Below, one piece after another: positions 6,688-14,509 of a stretch of DNA of 64,000 bases. Location of the stretch: NCBI RefSeq assembly GCF_036013525.1, contig NZ_CP107853.1:930001-994000 (forward strand), read 5' to 3'. The position numbers and the translations under genes are program-made. The notes under the pieces were generated by a model, which saw only the letters and a program-made list of their open reading frames with translations, was not told the origin of the DNA and did not search any database. The DNA is from Nonomuraea sp. NBC_00507. Its GTDB lineage: Bacteria; Actinomycetota; Actinomycetes; Streptosporangiales; Streptosporangiaceae. Numbering within the stretch: the first letter of the stretch is position 1; each line of letters opens with the position of its first letter.

Positions 6688-7108
6688 TGTCCGTCTGAAC
6701 GCCTTCTAGTGGGCACTGACGGGTTCAAATGAGTTTTCTCGATCATCTTGACCGCAGGGCGTAAGGGGTCCACTGAGCGCACCCGTTCAAATGATCAAGG
6801 TGGTACGTGCACCTCTTGCTCCGTTGCCACCCACCAAATTGCCGAGGTCAACGAAAGTCGCGTATCTGCAGGTCGCGCTGGAACTGCCCCACGGCGGTTG
6901 ATCACGTTGATGATCAGGGCGGTGGTCGCGTCGTTGGCGACCAGGTCGTGGAAGTTGGACAGCGGCTTCTCCTGGCGATAGAGCCTGGGCCTTCCTTCCG
7001 CCGGTTTCCCGGACGAGTTCTGGAGCTACGGCCAACCACCACTCAGCTGATCAGTGGGTACGTCGGTGAGGGGCCAGGACCTAGATACGGGTAATGCCGG
7101 AAGGGCCG
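6688..7108. other. Gene-free stretch
   Basis: No gene that can be supported. A minus-strand stretch around 6890-6985 reads RQEKPLSNFHDLVANDATTA, which looks protein-like but has no start, no continuation and no recognised family; it may be a decayed gene. Confidence 0.4.
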
Positions 7109-7636
7109 CTACGCTCCCGTGCCCCCATCGATGCGCTCCCGGATCAGGTCGGCGTGCCCGGTGTGCTGCGCGTACTCCTCCAGGAGGTGGATGTAGACCC
7201 AGCGGAGGCTGACCTTGCCGGTCGGCGCCCTGGGATCGTCGGCCAGCTCGTCGAGGTCGATGCCCGCAACCGCGGCGTCGCACGCAGCCGTCTCCGCGAG
7301 GAAGGCGGCGTAGTCCGCCTTGGCGTCGGCGTCGGCCACCAGGTCGAAGTCGCCGTCTTCGTACTCCTCGGTGATGTGCAGCTCGGGCAGGTCCTCGTGC
7401 AGGAACTTCTCCCGAAACCAGAAGCGCTCGACTTCCGTCATGTGTCGCAGGAGGCCGAGCAGCGTCAGGTTGGACGGCTCCACAGAGGCGGTCTTCAGTT
7501 GCTCGGTGGTGAGGCCGGCGCATTTGCGCAGCAGGAACACCCGGCGGAGCTTCAACCAGTTATCCAACATCTCGCGTTCGCCACAGGCCATGTCCGACCG
7601 AGGTCCCCGCTCTACGTCGGGTGCTGTCCACGTCAT
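7109..7636 (-). CDS. DinB-like DUF664 / mycothiol-transferase-fold protein
   Basis: 175 residues from ATG 7636. It begins MTWTAPDVERGPRSDMACGE and has the four-helix DinB pattern with metal-site histidines (LLGLLRHMTEVERFWF near residue 55 and HLLEEYAQHTGHADLIRERI near 150). Members of this family are metal-dependent thiol (mycothiol or bacillithiol) transferases; the substrate here is unknown. The frame continues upstream but without family resemblance, so the later start is preferred. It is a single gene with no operon partner. Confidence 0.8.
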   Translation of the reverse strand: MTWTAPDVERGPRSDMACGEREMLDNWLKLRRVFLLRKCAGLTTEQLKTASVEPSNLTLLGLLRHMTEVERFWFREKFLHEDLPELHITEEYEDGDFDLVADADAKADYAAFLAETAACDAAVAGIDLDELADDPRAPTGKVSLRWVYIHLLEEYAQHTGHADLIRERIDGGTGA

Positions 7637-8090
7637 GTCACCATCATGACGACCTGTGCAACCGATTTTGCGGGGTACGCGCATATCTTGCCCGCCGCCG
7701 ACCAGGCGGCAGCACGATGGAAGCAGGGCATGCACCATCGGCCCGCCCGTGGCTGCGACCAGCTCGGCCATCACCGCCCGCGCCTCGCTTTCGAGCACCG
7801 CCGCGGGGATGCCCGTTCCGGGCTGAAAGTCGGGGTGGTTGCCCGCCGACGTCGTGTCTCCTTGGCCGTTTGAGGTCGTTGGGCTGGTGGCCGAGTACCG
7901 GCCGACCGGCAAAGACATCCCATGGGCCTGAACGTCACCACGAGCCAAGACAGAAACGCGCTCATGCTCATCGTCGCAGAACATGCCTCCGTCGAGCTCC
8001 GCAGCGTGACGGCGAGCAACTAGAGACTGCTGCAGTCCACACCCATGAAGCCGTTGGATCCACCTTGATTGGGTGGGCCGCGGGTGCGTG
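7637..8090. other. Gene-free or decayed stretch
   Basis: A minus-strand frame through 7640-7984 includes GIPAAVLESEARAVMAELVA, which has a plausible protein composition but no recognisable family, and it is broken from any start with a ribosome site. It is treated as non-coding or decayed. Confidence 0.35.
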
Positions 8091-8513
8091 TCAGCCCAGT
8101 GCTTTTCGCAGCAGCGCCGTCAACTGATCCTGTTCGTCGGGCGAGAGTCGTCCGACCGCCGTGCGGGCGAAAGTGAAGGCTGTTGCGAACCGGTGGTTGA
8201 TCTCGTCTCCTCGGGGAGTTCGCGCGACGAGTCGTGCACGGCGGTCCCGGGGATTCGGTTCGCGGGCCACGAGGCCGAGCGCTTCGAGACGCACGACGAT
8301 CTGGGTGATGTTGGAGGCATCGCAGCCGAGCTCCTTGGCCAAGGCGCCCATGCCGCGTCGCTCGTCGAGTCGCCCGAGCACACATGCCTGCGCCGGGCTG
8401 AGCGACAGCTCGGCCGCGGCCGCCTCGTAGGCGCGGTCGTATACGTCGACCAGGTCGAACAAGGCGGCCTCGGCCTCGGATGAGGTGGTTACGGGTCCGT
8501 TCGGCAGCGCCAT
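8091..8513 (-). CDS. MarR family transcriptional regulator
   Basis: 140 residues from ATG 8513 (MALPNGPVTTSSEAEAALFD). The winged-helix core is intact: LSPAQACVLGRLDERRGMGA, LAKELGCDASNITQIVVRLE and the wing PNPRDRRARLVARTPRGDEI. It is divergent from a zinc-type quinone oxidoreductase gene. Two inverted repeats of one pattern lie in the 87-bp gap, so it probably represses both genes until an electrophile or aromatic ligand is bound. Confidence 0.9.
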   Translation of the reverse strand: MALPNGPVTTSSEAEAALFDLVDVYDRAYEAAAAELSLSPAQACVLGRLDERRGMGALAKELGCDASNITQIVVRLEALGLVAREPNPRDRRARLVARTPRGDEINHRFATAFTFARTAVGRLSPDEQDQLTALLRKALG

Positions 8514-8535
8514 GGCGCCCAGCCTAGTGGAGTTA

Positions 8536-8584
8536 CTTGATTCACTCAAATAGTTGTGATCCAATGATCCTTGAGCTACTCAAG
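8536..8584. promoter_or_regulatory. Two MarR-type operators, CTTGA-N5-TCAA
   Basis: CTTGATTCACTCAAA (8536-8550) and CTTGAGCTACTCAAG (8570-8584, with CTTGAG/CTCAAG arms) share the pattern CTTGA-N5-TCAA and are spaced 34 bp apart. They lie between the divergent MarR and oxidoreductase genes. Confidence 0.7.
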
Positions 8585-8600
8585 TAAAGAAGGATGGCTG

Positions 8601-9599
8601 ATGGACAGCAGAGTCGAGCGCACAGCGGGCGGCGCGATCGTGGTGCCGCAGATGAACGCGGTCGTCCTTGACCGGTTCGGCGGAGTCGACGAACTCTCGT
8701 CGCGCCGGATACCGCTCCCGGAGGTCGGCGACGACGACGTCCTCATCCGGGTGGAGTTCGCAGGGGTCGGGTCCTGGGACGCGGTCGAGCGGGAGGGGGA
8801 CTACGACGGCGCTTTCGGCGTCGCGTCGACCTTCCCCTATGTCCTCGGCTGGGACGCAGCAGGCACGGTGGCCGCGGTCGGACGCAACGTCACCCGGTTC
8901 GACGTGGGCGAGCGTGTCTACGCTGCGACGATGCCGGTGCCGCGTGGCGGCTCCTACGCCGAGTACGCCGTCGTTGAGGCGGAGTACGTGGCGCGCGTTC
9001 CCGACCGGATGCCGACCGAACAGGCCGGCGCGATGGCCTGGGATGCCCTGACCGCATTGAGCGGCCTCGATCTGCTCGGCCTGCGGCCGGACGAGACGCT
9101 CATGGTCTTCGGGGCCAGCGGGGGTATCGGGCACCTGACCGTACAGCTGGCGCGGCACAGCGGCATCCGAGTCTTGGCCGTGGCCTCTGGTGACGACGGT
9201 GTCGCCCTGGCCCGGCGACTGGGCGCCGACAACGCCATCGACGGTCGCAAAGACGATGTGTTGGCTGCGGCATTCGAATTCGCACCAGGCGGGCTCGATG
9301 CGGCTCTGGTCACCGTGGGAGGCGAGACTGCCGAACGGTCTCTTCGCGCGATCAAGAACTCGGGACGGATCGCCTGGCCGAACGGTGTCCTGCCCGTGCC
9401 TGTAACGTCGCCGGGCGCGACGGTGTCCTACTACGACGGGGATCGAAGCCGCACCGCCACCGATCGGCTGAACGCGATCATCGAGGCGAGCTCCTTCGAG
9501 GTCCACGTCGCCCGGACCTTCCCGTTGGAGCGAGTCGAGGATGCGCATCGCGCTCTAAACGATCACTATGTCGGGAAGCTGGCCCTCAAGGTCGGATAG
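8601..9599 (+). CDS. NADP-dependent quinone oxidoreductase-like protein (MDR superfamily)
   Basis: 332 residues from ATG 8601 with an AAAGAAGGA ribosome site. The N-terminal GroES-like domain (RIPLPEVGDDDVLIRVEFAG, LGWDAAGTVAAVG) is followed by a Rossmann domain with ASGGIGHLTVQLARHSGIRV, the NADPH loop of the zinc-independent quinone oxidoreductases. No zinc-binding cysteine set is visible. Such enzymes reduce quinones or enones; with a MarR neighbour it is probably an inducible detoxification enzyme. Confidence 0.9.
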   Translation: MDSRVERTAGGAIVVPQMNAVVLDRFGGVDELSSRRIPLPEVGDDDVLIRVEFAGVGSWDAVEREGDYDGAFGVASTFPYVLGWDAAGTVAAVGRNVTRFDVGERVYAATMPVPRGGSYAEYAVVEAEYVARVPDRMPTEQAGAMAWDALTALSGLDLLGLRPDETLMVFGASGGIGHLTVQLARHSGIRVLAVASGDDGVALARRLGADNAIDGRKDDVLAAAFEFAPGGLDAALVTVGGETAERSLRAIKNSGRIAWPNGVLPVPVTSPGATVSYYDGDRSRTATDRLNAIIEASSFEVHVARTFPLERVEDAHRALNDHYVGKLALKVG

Positions 9600-9623
9600 G
9601 ACGCAACAAGCGGCCCGAGGCTC

Positions 9624-9770
9624 CGGCTGGCGGCCGCTGACGATCTGGCCACGGTGACCGCCGCCCAACTGCGTGAGGTGATCGAACGGCTGATGGCCGC
9701 CGGGCAGTGGCGCTCCGGTGGCCCGGGCATTCTCCTCGTGGCCGACGCCGACTACGACGGGCCTCGCCGT
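9624..9770 (+). pseudogene. Transposase fragment
   Basis: The frame from 9624 reads RLAAADDLATVTAAQLREVI then ERLMAAGQWRSGGPGILLVA and DADYDGPRR. This matches a conserved central segment of a common actinobacterial DDE-type transposase (normally followed by a DLPVEVLGR-like strand). Start, catalytic core and end are missing, and similarity stops abruptly near 9770. Confidence 0.65.
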
Positions 9771-10232
9771 GCAGGTACGCGAGATCCTCGGAGAGGTCCG
9801 GGCGAAGATGACTGGGGAAGTCGGGATCGTCAGGCTTTCGCAGCAGCACCGTCCAGTACTCCTCGGCCGCGCGCTGGACATCGCCAAGGCCGTATTCGGC
9901 CGTTTCCTCCAAGAAGTTGTGCGCGACGCGACCGAGAGCGGTGCCGCATCCACAGTCGGTCACAAGACGGGAATGATTCGTGACGAACCTGCTTGACACT
10001 CTCGTGGCGGAACGGGACGACCCTGCGCGACCCCTCGCAGGCGGTGCTCACCCGGGCGGGTTCGTGTTGGCCGGGTCGGTGGAGCTGGACGGGCAGCCCG
10101 AGGTGCGCTTCGTCCGGGATCTGACGGTTGACGGAACCGGCCGGCCAGCCGATCGATGAGTTCCTGGTCGTGCGGAGGTCACAACCTGCAGGACCGCTGG
10201 CAGACTGACGCGCTCGTACCCGAAGGAGACGC
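9771..10232. other. Decayed coding stretch
   Basis: Pieces of plausible protein occur but no intact gene: on the minus strand LGRVAHNFLEETAEYGLGDV and YWTVLLRKPDDPDFPSHLRP (about 9780-9960), and on the plus strand a GTG-started 59-codon frame (9980-10159) containing GGFVLAGSVELDGQPEVRFV that appears to continue in another frame as PIDEFLVVRRSQPAGPLAD. No family is recognised. This looks like overlapping remains next to the transposase fragment. Confidence 0.4.
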
Positions 10233-10790
10233 ATGGCAAAGCTCATCTACTCGATGATCACCTCGCTCGACGGCTACGCCGAGGCGGCGGAGGGCGACCT
10301 CGGCACCGGGGCCGACGACCAGGAGGTGCATACCTTCATCAACGACCTCTTCCGCCCCGTCGGCACGTACCTCTACGGCCGACGGATGTACGAGACGATG
10401 GTCTACTGGGAGACCGCGCACACCGAGCCCGACCAGCCGCCGCACATCCTGCAGTACGCCCGCGACTGGCAGGCCGCGGAGAAGATCGTGTACTCCACGA
10501 CGCTCGAGTCGGTGTCCAGTGCGAAGACCAGGATCGAGCGGACCTTCGACCCGGACGCGGTGCGCAAGCTCAAGGCAGAGGCTGATCACGACCTCACCGT
10601 CGACGGCCCGAACCTCGCGGCGCAGGCGATCGCGGCCGGCCTGGTGGACGAGTACCACCTGTTCATCACCACGAGCGTGGTCGGCGGCGGCAAGCGGTTC
10701 TTCCCCGACGGCGTGCGCCTCGATCTCGAGCTGGTCGAGGAGCGTGCCTTCGACAGTGGACTGATCTACGCGCGCTACCGGACCCGCTGA
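10233..10790 (+). CDS. Dihydrofolate reductase / RibD C-terminal-like reductase
   Basis: 185 residues from ATG 10233 behind GAAGGAG. It begins MAKLIYSMITSLDGYAEAAE, has the YLYGRRMYETMVYW motif, LTVDGPNLAAQAIAAGLVDE and the C-terminal VGGGKRFF, all hallmarks of the small stand-alone RibD-C/DHFR-like family that is widespread in actinomycetes. It probably uses NADPH; the natural substrate is not known and it is unlikely to be the housekeeping riboflavin or folate enzyme. Confidence 0.85.
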   Translation: MAKLIYSMITSLDGYAEAAEGDLGTGADDQEVHTFINDLFRPVGTYLYGRRMYETMVYWETAHTEPDQPPHILQYARDWQAAEKIVYSTTLESVSSAKTRIERTFDPDAVRKLKAEADHDLTVDGPNLAAQAIAAGLVDEYHLFITTSVVGGGKRFFPDGVRLDLELVEERAFDSGLIYARYRTR

Positions 10791-10903
10791 GCCGCACCGG
10801 TTGGTGACGCAGCCGGCGGCGTTCGGCTCGCGCTGTACCCGCTGGGCCTGCTGCGCGATGAGGCCGCACCCCCATGGGGGGGCCACGGGCGGGGGCTTGG
10901 GGA

Positions 10904-11150
10904 TCAGCCTGCCGTCCACGGGCGGAGCTTGTCGGGGTTGCGTACGGCCCAGATGCGCTTGATCCGGTCGCCTGCGATGTCGAACGCCAGCACCGCCGTG
11001 GTGGGCCCGCCTAGCTGGAGAACCAGGCCCGGCTGCTGACCAGGCCTCCGCCGTCGGCGATTCCGGTGGCGTCGGGGTCGAGGAGGTCGATGAGGGTGTT
11101 GATGTCTTTGGCTCCCCACGCCAACCTCGGCGAACGGGTATCGGAAGACG
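10904..11150 (-). pseudogene. ECF41-type sigma factor remnant (C-terminal SnoaL-like part, internally deleted)
   Basis: On the minus strand, WGAKDINTLIDLLDPDATGI followed by ADGGGLVS lies in one frame (about 11150-11045). After a frame change, QPGLVLQLGG, then AVLAFDIAGDRIKRIWAVRN and PDKLRPWTAG, run to 10906. These are consecutive blocks of the SnoaL-like extension of ECF41 (SigJ-type) sigma factors, with about 40 residues missing between them. Both sigma domains are also gone. This is clearly non-functional. Confidence 0.7.
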
Positions 11151-11289
11151 TCGTGCATCAAGGTCCGGGGCGGCAAGGCAGCCCGGGCGCGGATCGGGCC
11201 GGCCCGCCGCTCCCGGGTGCCCGGTGCGTCGCGGGCCTGGGCCGTTTAAGGATTGGCTGCGTGTGGTTGATGCCCGTAGGGTGCCGAGC

Positions 11290-11664
11290 ATGGCTTGTCG
11301 CATTTCCGAACTGATCATCCCTTGCCGGGATCCTCAACGGCTGGCGGCGTTCTGGTGCGAGGTGCTGGACTTCATCGTGCTCGACACCGAGGACGAAGGC
11401 GCGGTGGAGATCGGACCACGGGAAGGGTTCGGCGGATTGCAGCCGACTCTGGTCTTCAGCCCCACTACCGAGCCCAAGACGGGCACGCTGCGGCTGCACT
11501 TCGACGTCAACGCCACCGACCGCGATCAGGACGCCGAACTCGAACGCCTCCTGAAGCTCGGGGCGCGCCCGGCCGACATCGGCCAGACCGGCGAGGAGCC
11601 CTGGCACGTCCTGGCCGACCCCGAAGGCAACGAATTCTGCCTCCTGCGAGCCCGCCTGAGCTGA
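11290..11664 (+). CDS. VOC (glyoxalase-like) family protein
   Basis: 124 residues from ATG 11290 (MACRISELIIPCRDPQRLAA). It has FWCEVLDFIVLDTED, TLRLHFDVNATDRDQDAELE and the terminal HVLADPEGNEFCLL signature of small VOC proteins. These bind a divalent metal and act on varied substrates, or confer resistance by drug binding; this one cannot be assigned. It is a single gene in a region of decay. Confidence 0.85.
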   Translation: MACRISELIIPCRDPQRLAAFWCEVLDFIVLDTEDEGAVEIGPREGFGGLQPTLVFSPTTEPKTGTLRLHFDVNATDRDQDAELERLLKLGARPADIGQTGEEPWHVLADPEGNEFCLLRARLS

Positions 11665-11816
11665 GCATCGGCCCGCACCGGCAAACGACCCCTATGTGAG
11701 GACTTCGCGCGCATGACGCCGCCTGCTCTTTAGACCTGACACTTCCCTGCGCATCGGTCGCCGACGACGCCGTCGGCTCTGTTTTTTGTGCTCTTCGTCA
11801 GGTCTTCAGAGAGATC

Positions 11817-12365
11817 ATGTCTTCACATCCTCATATCGTGCTGCCCTGGGCGGTGCGGCGCATCCGCCTGCCTCTGCTCGCCCTCCGGTGCGTGGACTGC
11901 CCTTCCGGCCGCGCCACCATTGGCGACGGCAGGTTCCGCGTCAACGCCAACGGCAAGCTTCTCGACGTCTGGCTCCTGGTCAACTGCGTTTCCTGCGGTA
12001 GGACCAGCAAGCTCACCGTCCACGATCGCGTCCCGGTCCGCTCACTGCCCGCTGACCTTCTGGCCGGTTACTCGGCCAACTCGTCTTCCCTCGTCGTGGA
12101 CACCCTCCTCGACCCGTTGATCGCCCGGCGCAACCGGTTCGCGCTCGATTGGGACGGGTGCTGGGAACTCCACGCACCTCCCGTTCCGGAGGATCCGTGG
12201 CCCGTTCAGATCACGGTCACCTTCGACGATCCCGTGCCAGTCCGTCCCGAACGGCTCATCGCTCATGGATTAGGCATCAGCCGTCATGAGATCGCTCGCA
12301 GAGTCAAGATCGATATCCCGCTGAACCGCAGGACGAAACAGGATTTCTCATTCGTCCTGGTGTGA
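11817..12365 (+). CDS. DUF1062 domain protein
   Basis: 182 residues. The pattern CVDCPSGRATIGDGRFRVNA ...NGKLLDVWLLVNCVSCG with two CxxC pairs fits the DUF1062 family (zinc-ribbon-like N-terminus, helical C-terminus ending in a short basic RRVKIDIPLN segment). The function of the family is unknown. A perfect 18-bp hairpin 39 bp after the stop terminates the transcript. Confidence 0.75.
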   Translation: MSSHPHIVLPWAVRRIRLPLLALRCVDCPSGRATIGDGRFRVNANGKLLDVWLLVNCVSCGRTSKLTVHDRVPVRSLPADLLAGYSANSSSLVVDTLLDPLIARRNRFALDWDGCWELHAPPVPEDPWPVQITVTFDDPVPVRPERLIAHGLGISRHEIARRVKIDIPLNRRTKQDFSFVLV

Positions 12366-12403
12366 TCGGTTCAGTAGGTCCAGCTGTCTGTGCGACGCTC
12401 TCC

Positions 12404-12442
12404 GCCAAGGCAGAACACGGCTGTGCCGTGTTCTGCCTTGGC
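12404..12442 (+). terminator. Perfect 18-bp hairpin after the DUF1062 gene
   Basis: GCCAAGGCAGAACACGGC, loop TGT, GCCGTGTTCTGCCTTGGC. It is an uninterrupted stem with a 3-nt loop; no T-run. It lies between the DUF1062 gene and the convergent serine-hydrolase remnant, so it may serve both strands. Confidence 0.8.
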
Positions 12443-12524
12443 CAGGTCGACGCGGATCCAGACGACTGCCATAGCGCGAAGGCGGCCCTGATCAGCCTGC
12501 AGCCAACTCGGTGAGCCGGGCCAG

Positions 12525-12770
12525 TCAGTCCAAGGCCGGGGCGCGGAACGCGTTGCGGATCCGCGTGATCGGCCCGGCTGTAGTACAACTTGTTGGTGAG
12601 CAACGCCGCCCAGCGACCCCGCTCACGGTGCACCCACATCGCGGTCCCGGTGAAGCCGTAGTGCGCGAAGACGCCCTCACTCGGGTCGGTTCCGGGAGCT
12701 GCGTGCCAGAACAAGCCGCGGGCCGGCTCAAGGTCTCCGGTGTGGATCTGGAGAGACTTCTCCACCCATT
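12525..12770 (-). pseudogene. Serine hydrolase (class C beta-lactamase-like) C-terminal remnant
   Basis: One frame gives GLFWHAAPGTDPSEGVFAHY, then GFTGTAMWVHRERGRWAALL and TNKLYYSRA; a neighbouring frame continues GPITRIRNAFRAPALD to the stop at 12525. This is the HTG-like terminal block of class C beta-lactamase/esterase proteins. The catalytic SxxK domain is missing and a frameshift splits what remains. Confidence 0.75.
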
Positions 12771-12807
12771 TGCGCCCAAAACCTGCCTCTGCTGTGCTGT
12801 CACTGGT

Positions 12808-13122
12808 TCAGGTGGTGACCCGGGCCAGCGCTATCCCGCCGACGATCAGGGCGAGCGCCGCCATCCTGCTGACCGAGACGGGGTCGTCGTTGAGGACGAT
12901 GCCGAGCGTGATCGCGCCGACGGCACCGATACCGGTGAAGACGGCGTAGGCGGTGCCGACCGGCAGTGTGTTCATGGCTTGCGACAGCAGCCAGACGGCG
13001 GCGGCCATCAGGGCCAGGCAGACCACGGTGGGGATCGGCCGGGTGAAGTTGTGCGTCGGTTTGATGCTTTGCGACCAGGCCACCTCGACGAGCCCGGCGA
13101 GCAGCAGGATCAGCCAGTTCAT
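12808..13122 (-). CDS. SMR family exporter (SugE/Gdx-like)
   Basis: 104 residues, four membrane helices, starting MNWLILLLAGLVEVAWSQSI with the essential Glu at residue 13 in helix 1. GTAYAVFTGIGAVGAITLGI is the conserved second half of small multidrug resistance proteins. The WxxSIKxTHNFTR segment resembles the guanidinium-exporter (Gdx/SugE) branch more than EmrE. The start overlaps the azoreductase stop (ATGA), so the two form a coupled operon under the divergent TetR regulator. Confidence 0.85.
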   Translation of the reverse strand: MNWLILLLAGLVEVAWSQSIKPTHNFTRPIPTVVCLALMAAAVWLLSQAMNTLPVGTAYAVFTGIGAVGAITLGIVLNDDPVSVSRMAALALIVGGIALARVTT

Positions 13123-13745
13123 CGGGCCGCCTCCTGGAGCGCCGCGGCCAGCGACTCCTCGTGCCGGTCACGCAGGTGGGCCAGCGCCGGGTCGAGACGG
13201 GCGTTGACCAACTCGGCGTGGATGAACGTCACGTCCTCCACACGGAAGTGACCCTTGAAGAAGTCGCGCAGGTAGCGCTCCTGGTGGTCGTACGGTTCGC
13301 GTGGCGTGCCCGGGCCGTAAGCGCCGCCGCGCGCGCTGGTGATCACGAAAGATCGCCCGGCCAGCGACATCTTTGGGAAGGTGATCTGGTCGAGCCAGGC
13401 CTTGAGCGACGACGGGATCGAATAGTTGTACATCGGCGTGCCGATCAGGATGATCTCGGCCGCTACCACCTCATCCAGTAGCGGTTTCACGATGGCCCAC
13501 GCCTCACGCTGGGCAGGGGTGCGGGCTGCCTCCCGGTAACGCGAGATGTCGGTGATCTCCTGTTCCAGGATGTGGTCGCACAGTTCCGTCCACGCCTCGC
13601 CGATGTGTGGCACGGGTTGCGCGGCGAGGTCGCGGTAGACGTACCCGGCGTGCGGCTCGGCCGCTCGCCAGGTGTCGGCGTACACGCGGGACAACCGTCG
13701 CGAGAACGACGTCCGGCGGGCGCTGGCGTCGAGGTGCAGCAACAT
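13119..13745 (-). CDS. azoR: FMN-dependent NADH-azoreductase
   Basis: 208 residues from ATG 13745 with GGAG upstream. The flavodoxin-like fold is visible: MLLHLDASARRTSFSRRLSR, the FMN loop IGTPMYNYSIPSSLKAWLDQ and FVITSARGGAYGPGTPREPY. Known members reduce azo compounds and quinones with NAD(P)H. It is the first gene of an operon with an SMR exporter and is divergent from a TetR regulator, with a 17-bp palindrome between them. Confidence 0.9.
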   Translation of the reverse strand: MLLHLDASARRTSFSRRLSRVYADTWRAAEPHAGYVYRDLAAQPVPHIGEAWTELCDHILEQEITDISRYREAARTPAQREAWAIVKPLLDEVVAAEIILIGTPMYNYSIPSSLKAWLDQITFPKMSLAGRSFVITSARGGAYGPGTPREPYDHQERYLRDFFKGHFRVEDVTFIHAELVNARLDPALAHLRDRHEESLAAALQEAAR

Positions 13746-13760
13746 GATCTCTCCAGATAT

Positions 13761-13802
13761 GTGGACATGATGTCCACTTAAATATAACCGGACACACCGT
13801 CC
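13761..13802. promoter_or_regulatory. TetR-type operators between azoR and the TetR gene
   Basis: GTGGACATGATGTCCAC (13761-13777) is a perfect 17-bp palindrome. A weaker GGAC-N5-GTCC (13790-13802) follows. TACAAT (13805-13810) downstream resembles a -10 box that would start the TetR message at or very near ATG 13819. Confidence 0.7.
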
Positions 13803-13818
13803 AGATACAATGCAGGGT

Positions 13819-14304
13819 ATGGAGAGAGCCGACACAGCGCGCAACCGCGCCAGGATCCTGGAGGCGGCCGCCGTACTCTTCGCCGAGAAGGCGCCGCACG
13901 ACGTGACCATGGACGACATCGCGAAGAAGGCCGGCGTGGGCCGCGGTACGCTCTACCGCCGCTACCCGGACCGGGCCTCAATCGCCGTCGCGCTGCTCGA
14001 CGAGCACGAGCGGGAGTTGCAGGAGCGGCTGCTGCGCGGCGAGCCGCCGCTGGGCCCGGGCGCGCCGCCCGCCGAACGGTTGGCCGTTTTCTACGCGGCC
14101 ATGGTGCGCCTGTTGGAGGACCACCGGCATCTGGTGCTCGGCTCGGAAGTGGGCCGCTCCCGCTTCGAAACCGGCGCGTACGGCTTCTGGCGTGCCCACG
14201 TGCGCGCGCTCTTGGTTGCCGCAGGGACGCCCGGCCCTGGCCGCCCCACGTACGGCACCCGGCCATGGGGGGCGTTTCGAAAGCTGAGTTGGACAGTTCG
14301 GTGA
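13819..14304 (+). CDS. TetR family regulator with replaced C-terminus
   Basis: The N-terminus is a normal TetR HTH (ARNRARILEAAAVLFAEKAP, VTMDDIAKKAGVGRGTLYRR). Ligand-domain helices continue to about residue 135 (YGFWRAHVRALLVAAGTPG). After about 14230 the frame runs through DNA antisense to an amidohydrolase fragment, giving a foreign tail. ATG 13819 is preferred; 13810 is possible. The intact HTH and the palindrome upstream leave DNA binding possible, while dimerisation or ligand response may be lost. Confidence 0.7.
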   Translation: MERADTARNRARILEAAAVLFAEKAPHDVTMDDIAKKAGVGRGTLYRRYPDRASIAVALLDEHERELQERLLRGEPPLGPGAPPAERLAVFYAAMVRLLEDHRHLVLGSEVGRSRFETGAYGFWRAHVRALLVAAGTPGPGRPTYGTRPWGAFRKLSWTVR

Positions 14305-14491
14305 CCGCCCGCCGGAGCTCGCGGATGGCCGCCATCGGTTTGCGCAGGTCGACGGAGGCGACCCCGGCCAGGCGCCCGCCTGACTCGGCGACGAAGGTGG
14401 CCACCTCGTCGTTGGAGATCAGCGTGCCTTCCGGCCCGTACCAGGCGCTGATCAGGGCCAGGTCGACGACGGCCGCGTCCATGGCTGCCAC
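14283..14491 (-). pseudogene. Amidohydrolase fragment
   Basis: From GTG 14491 the frame reads VAAMDAAVVDLALISAWYGP then EGTLISNDEVATFVAESGGR and LAGVASVDLRKPMAAIREL, an internal stretch of amidohydrolase-2 (ACMSD-like) proteins. The N-terminal HxH metal site and everything after RAVTEL are missing. It sits 18 bp after the enoyl-CoA hydratase stop behind GAGGAGG, so a useless peptide might still be made. The lost 3' end meets the lost 3' end of the TetR gene. Confidence 0.7.
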
Positions 14492-14509
14492 GGTGACGGA
14501 GACCCCTCC

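Noticed and set aside
9555..9999. Minus-strand frames considered as an intact gene
   Set aside because: Frame is broken by the transposase fragment and no complete family match or start is visible; reported only as decayed DNA.
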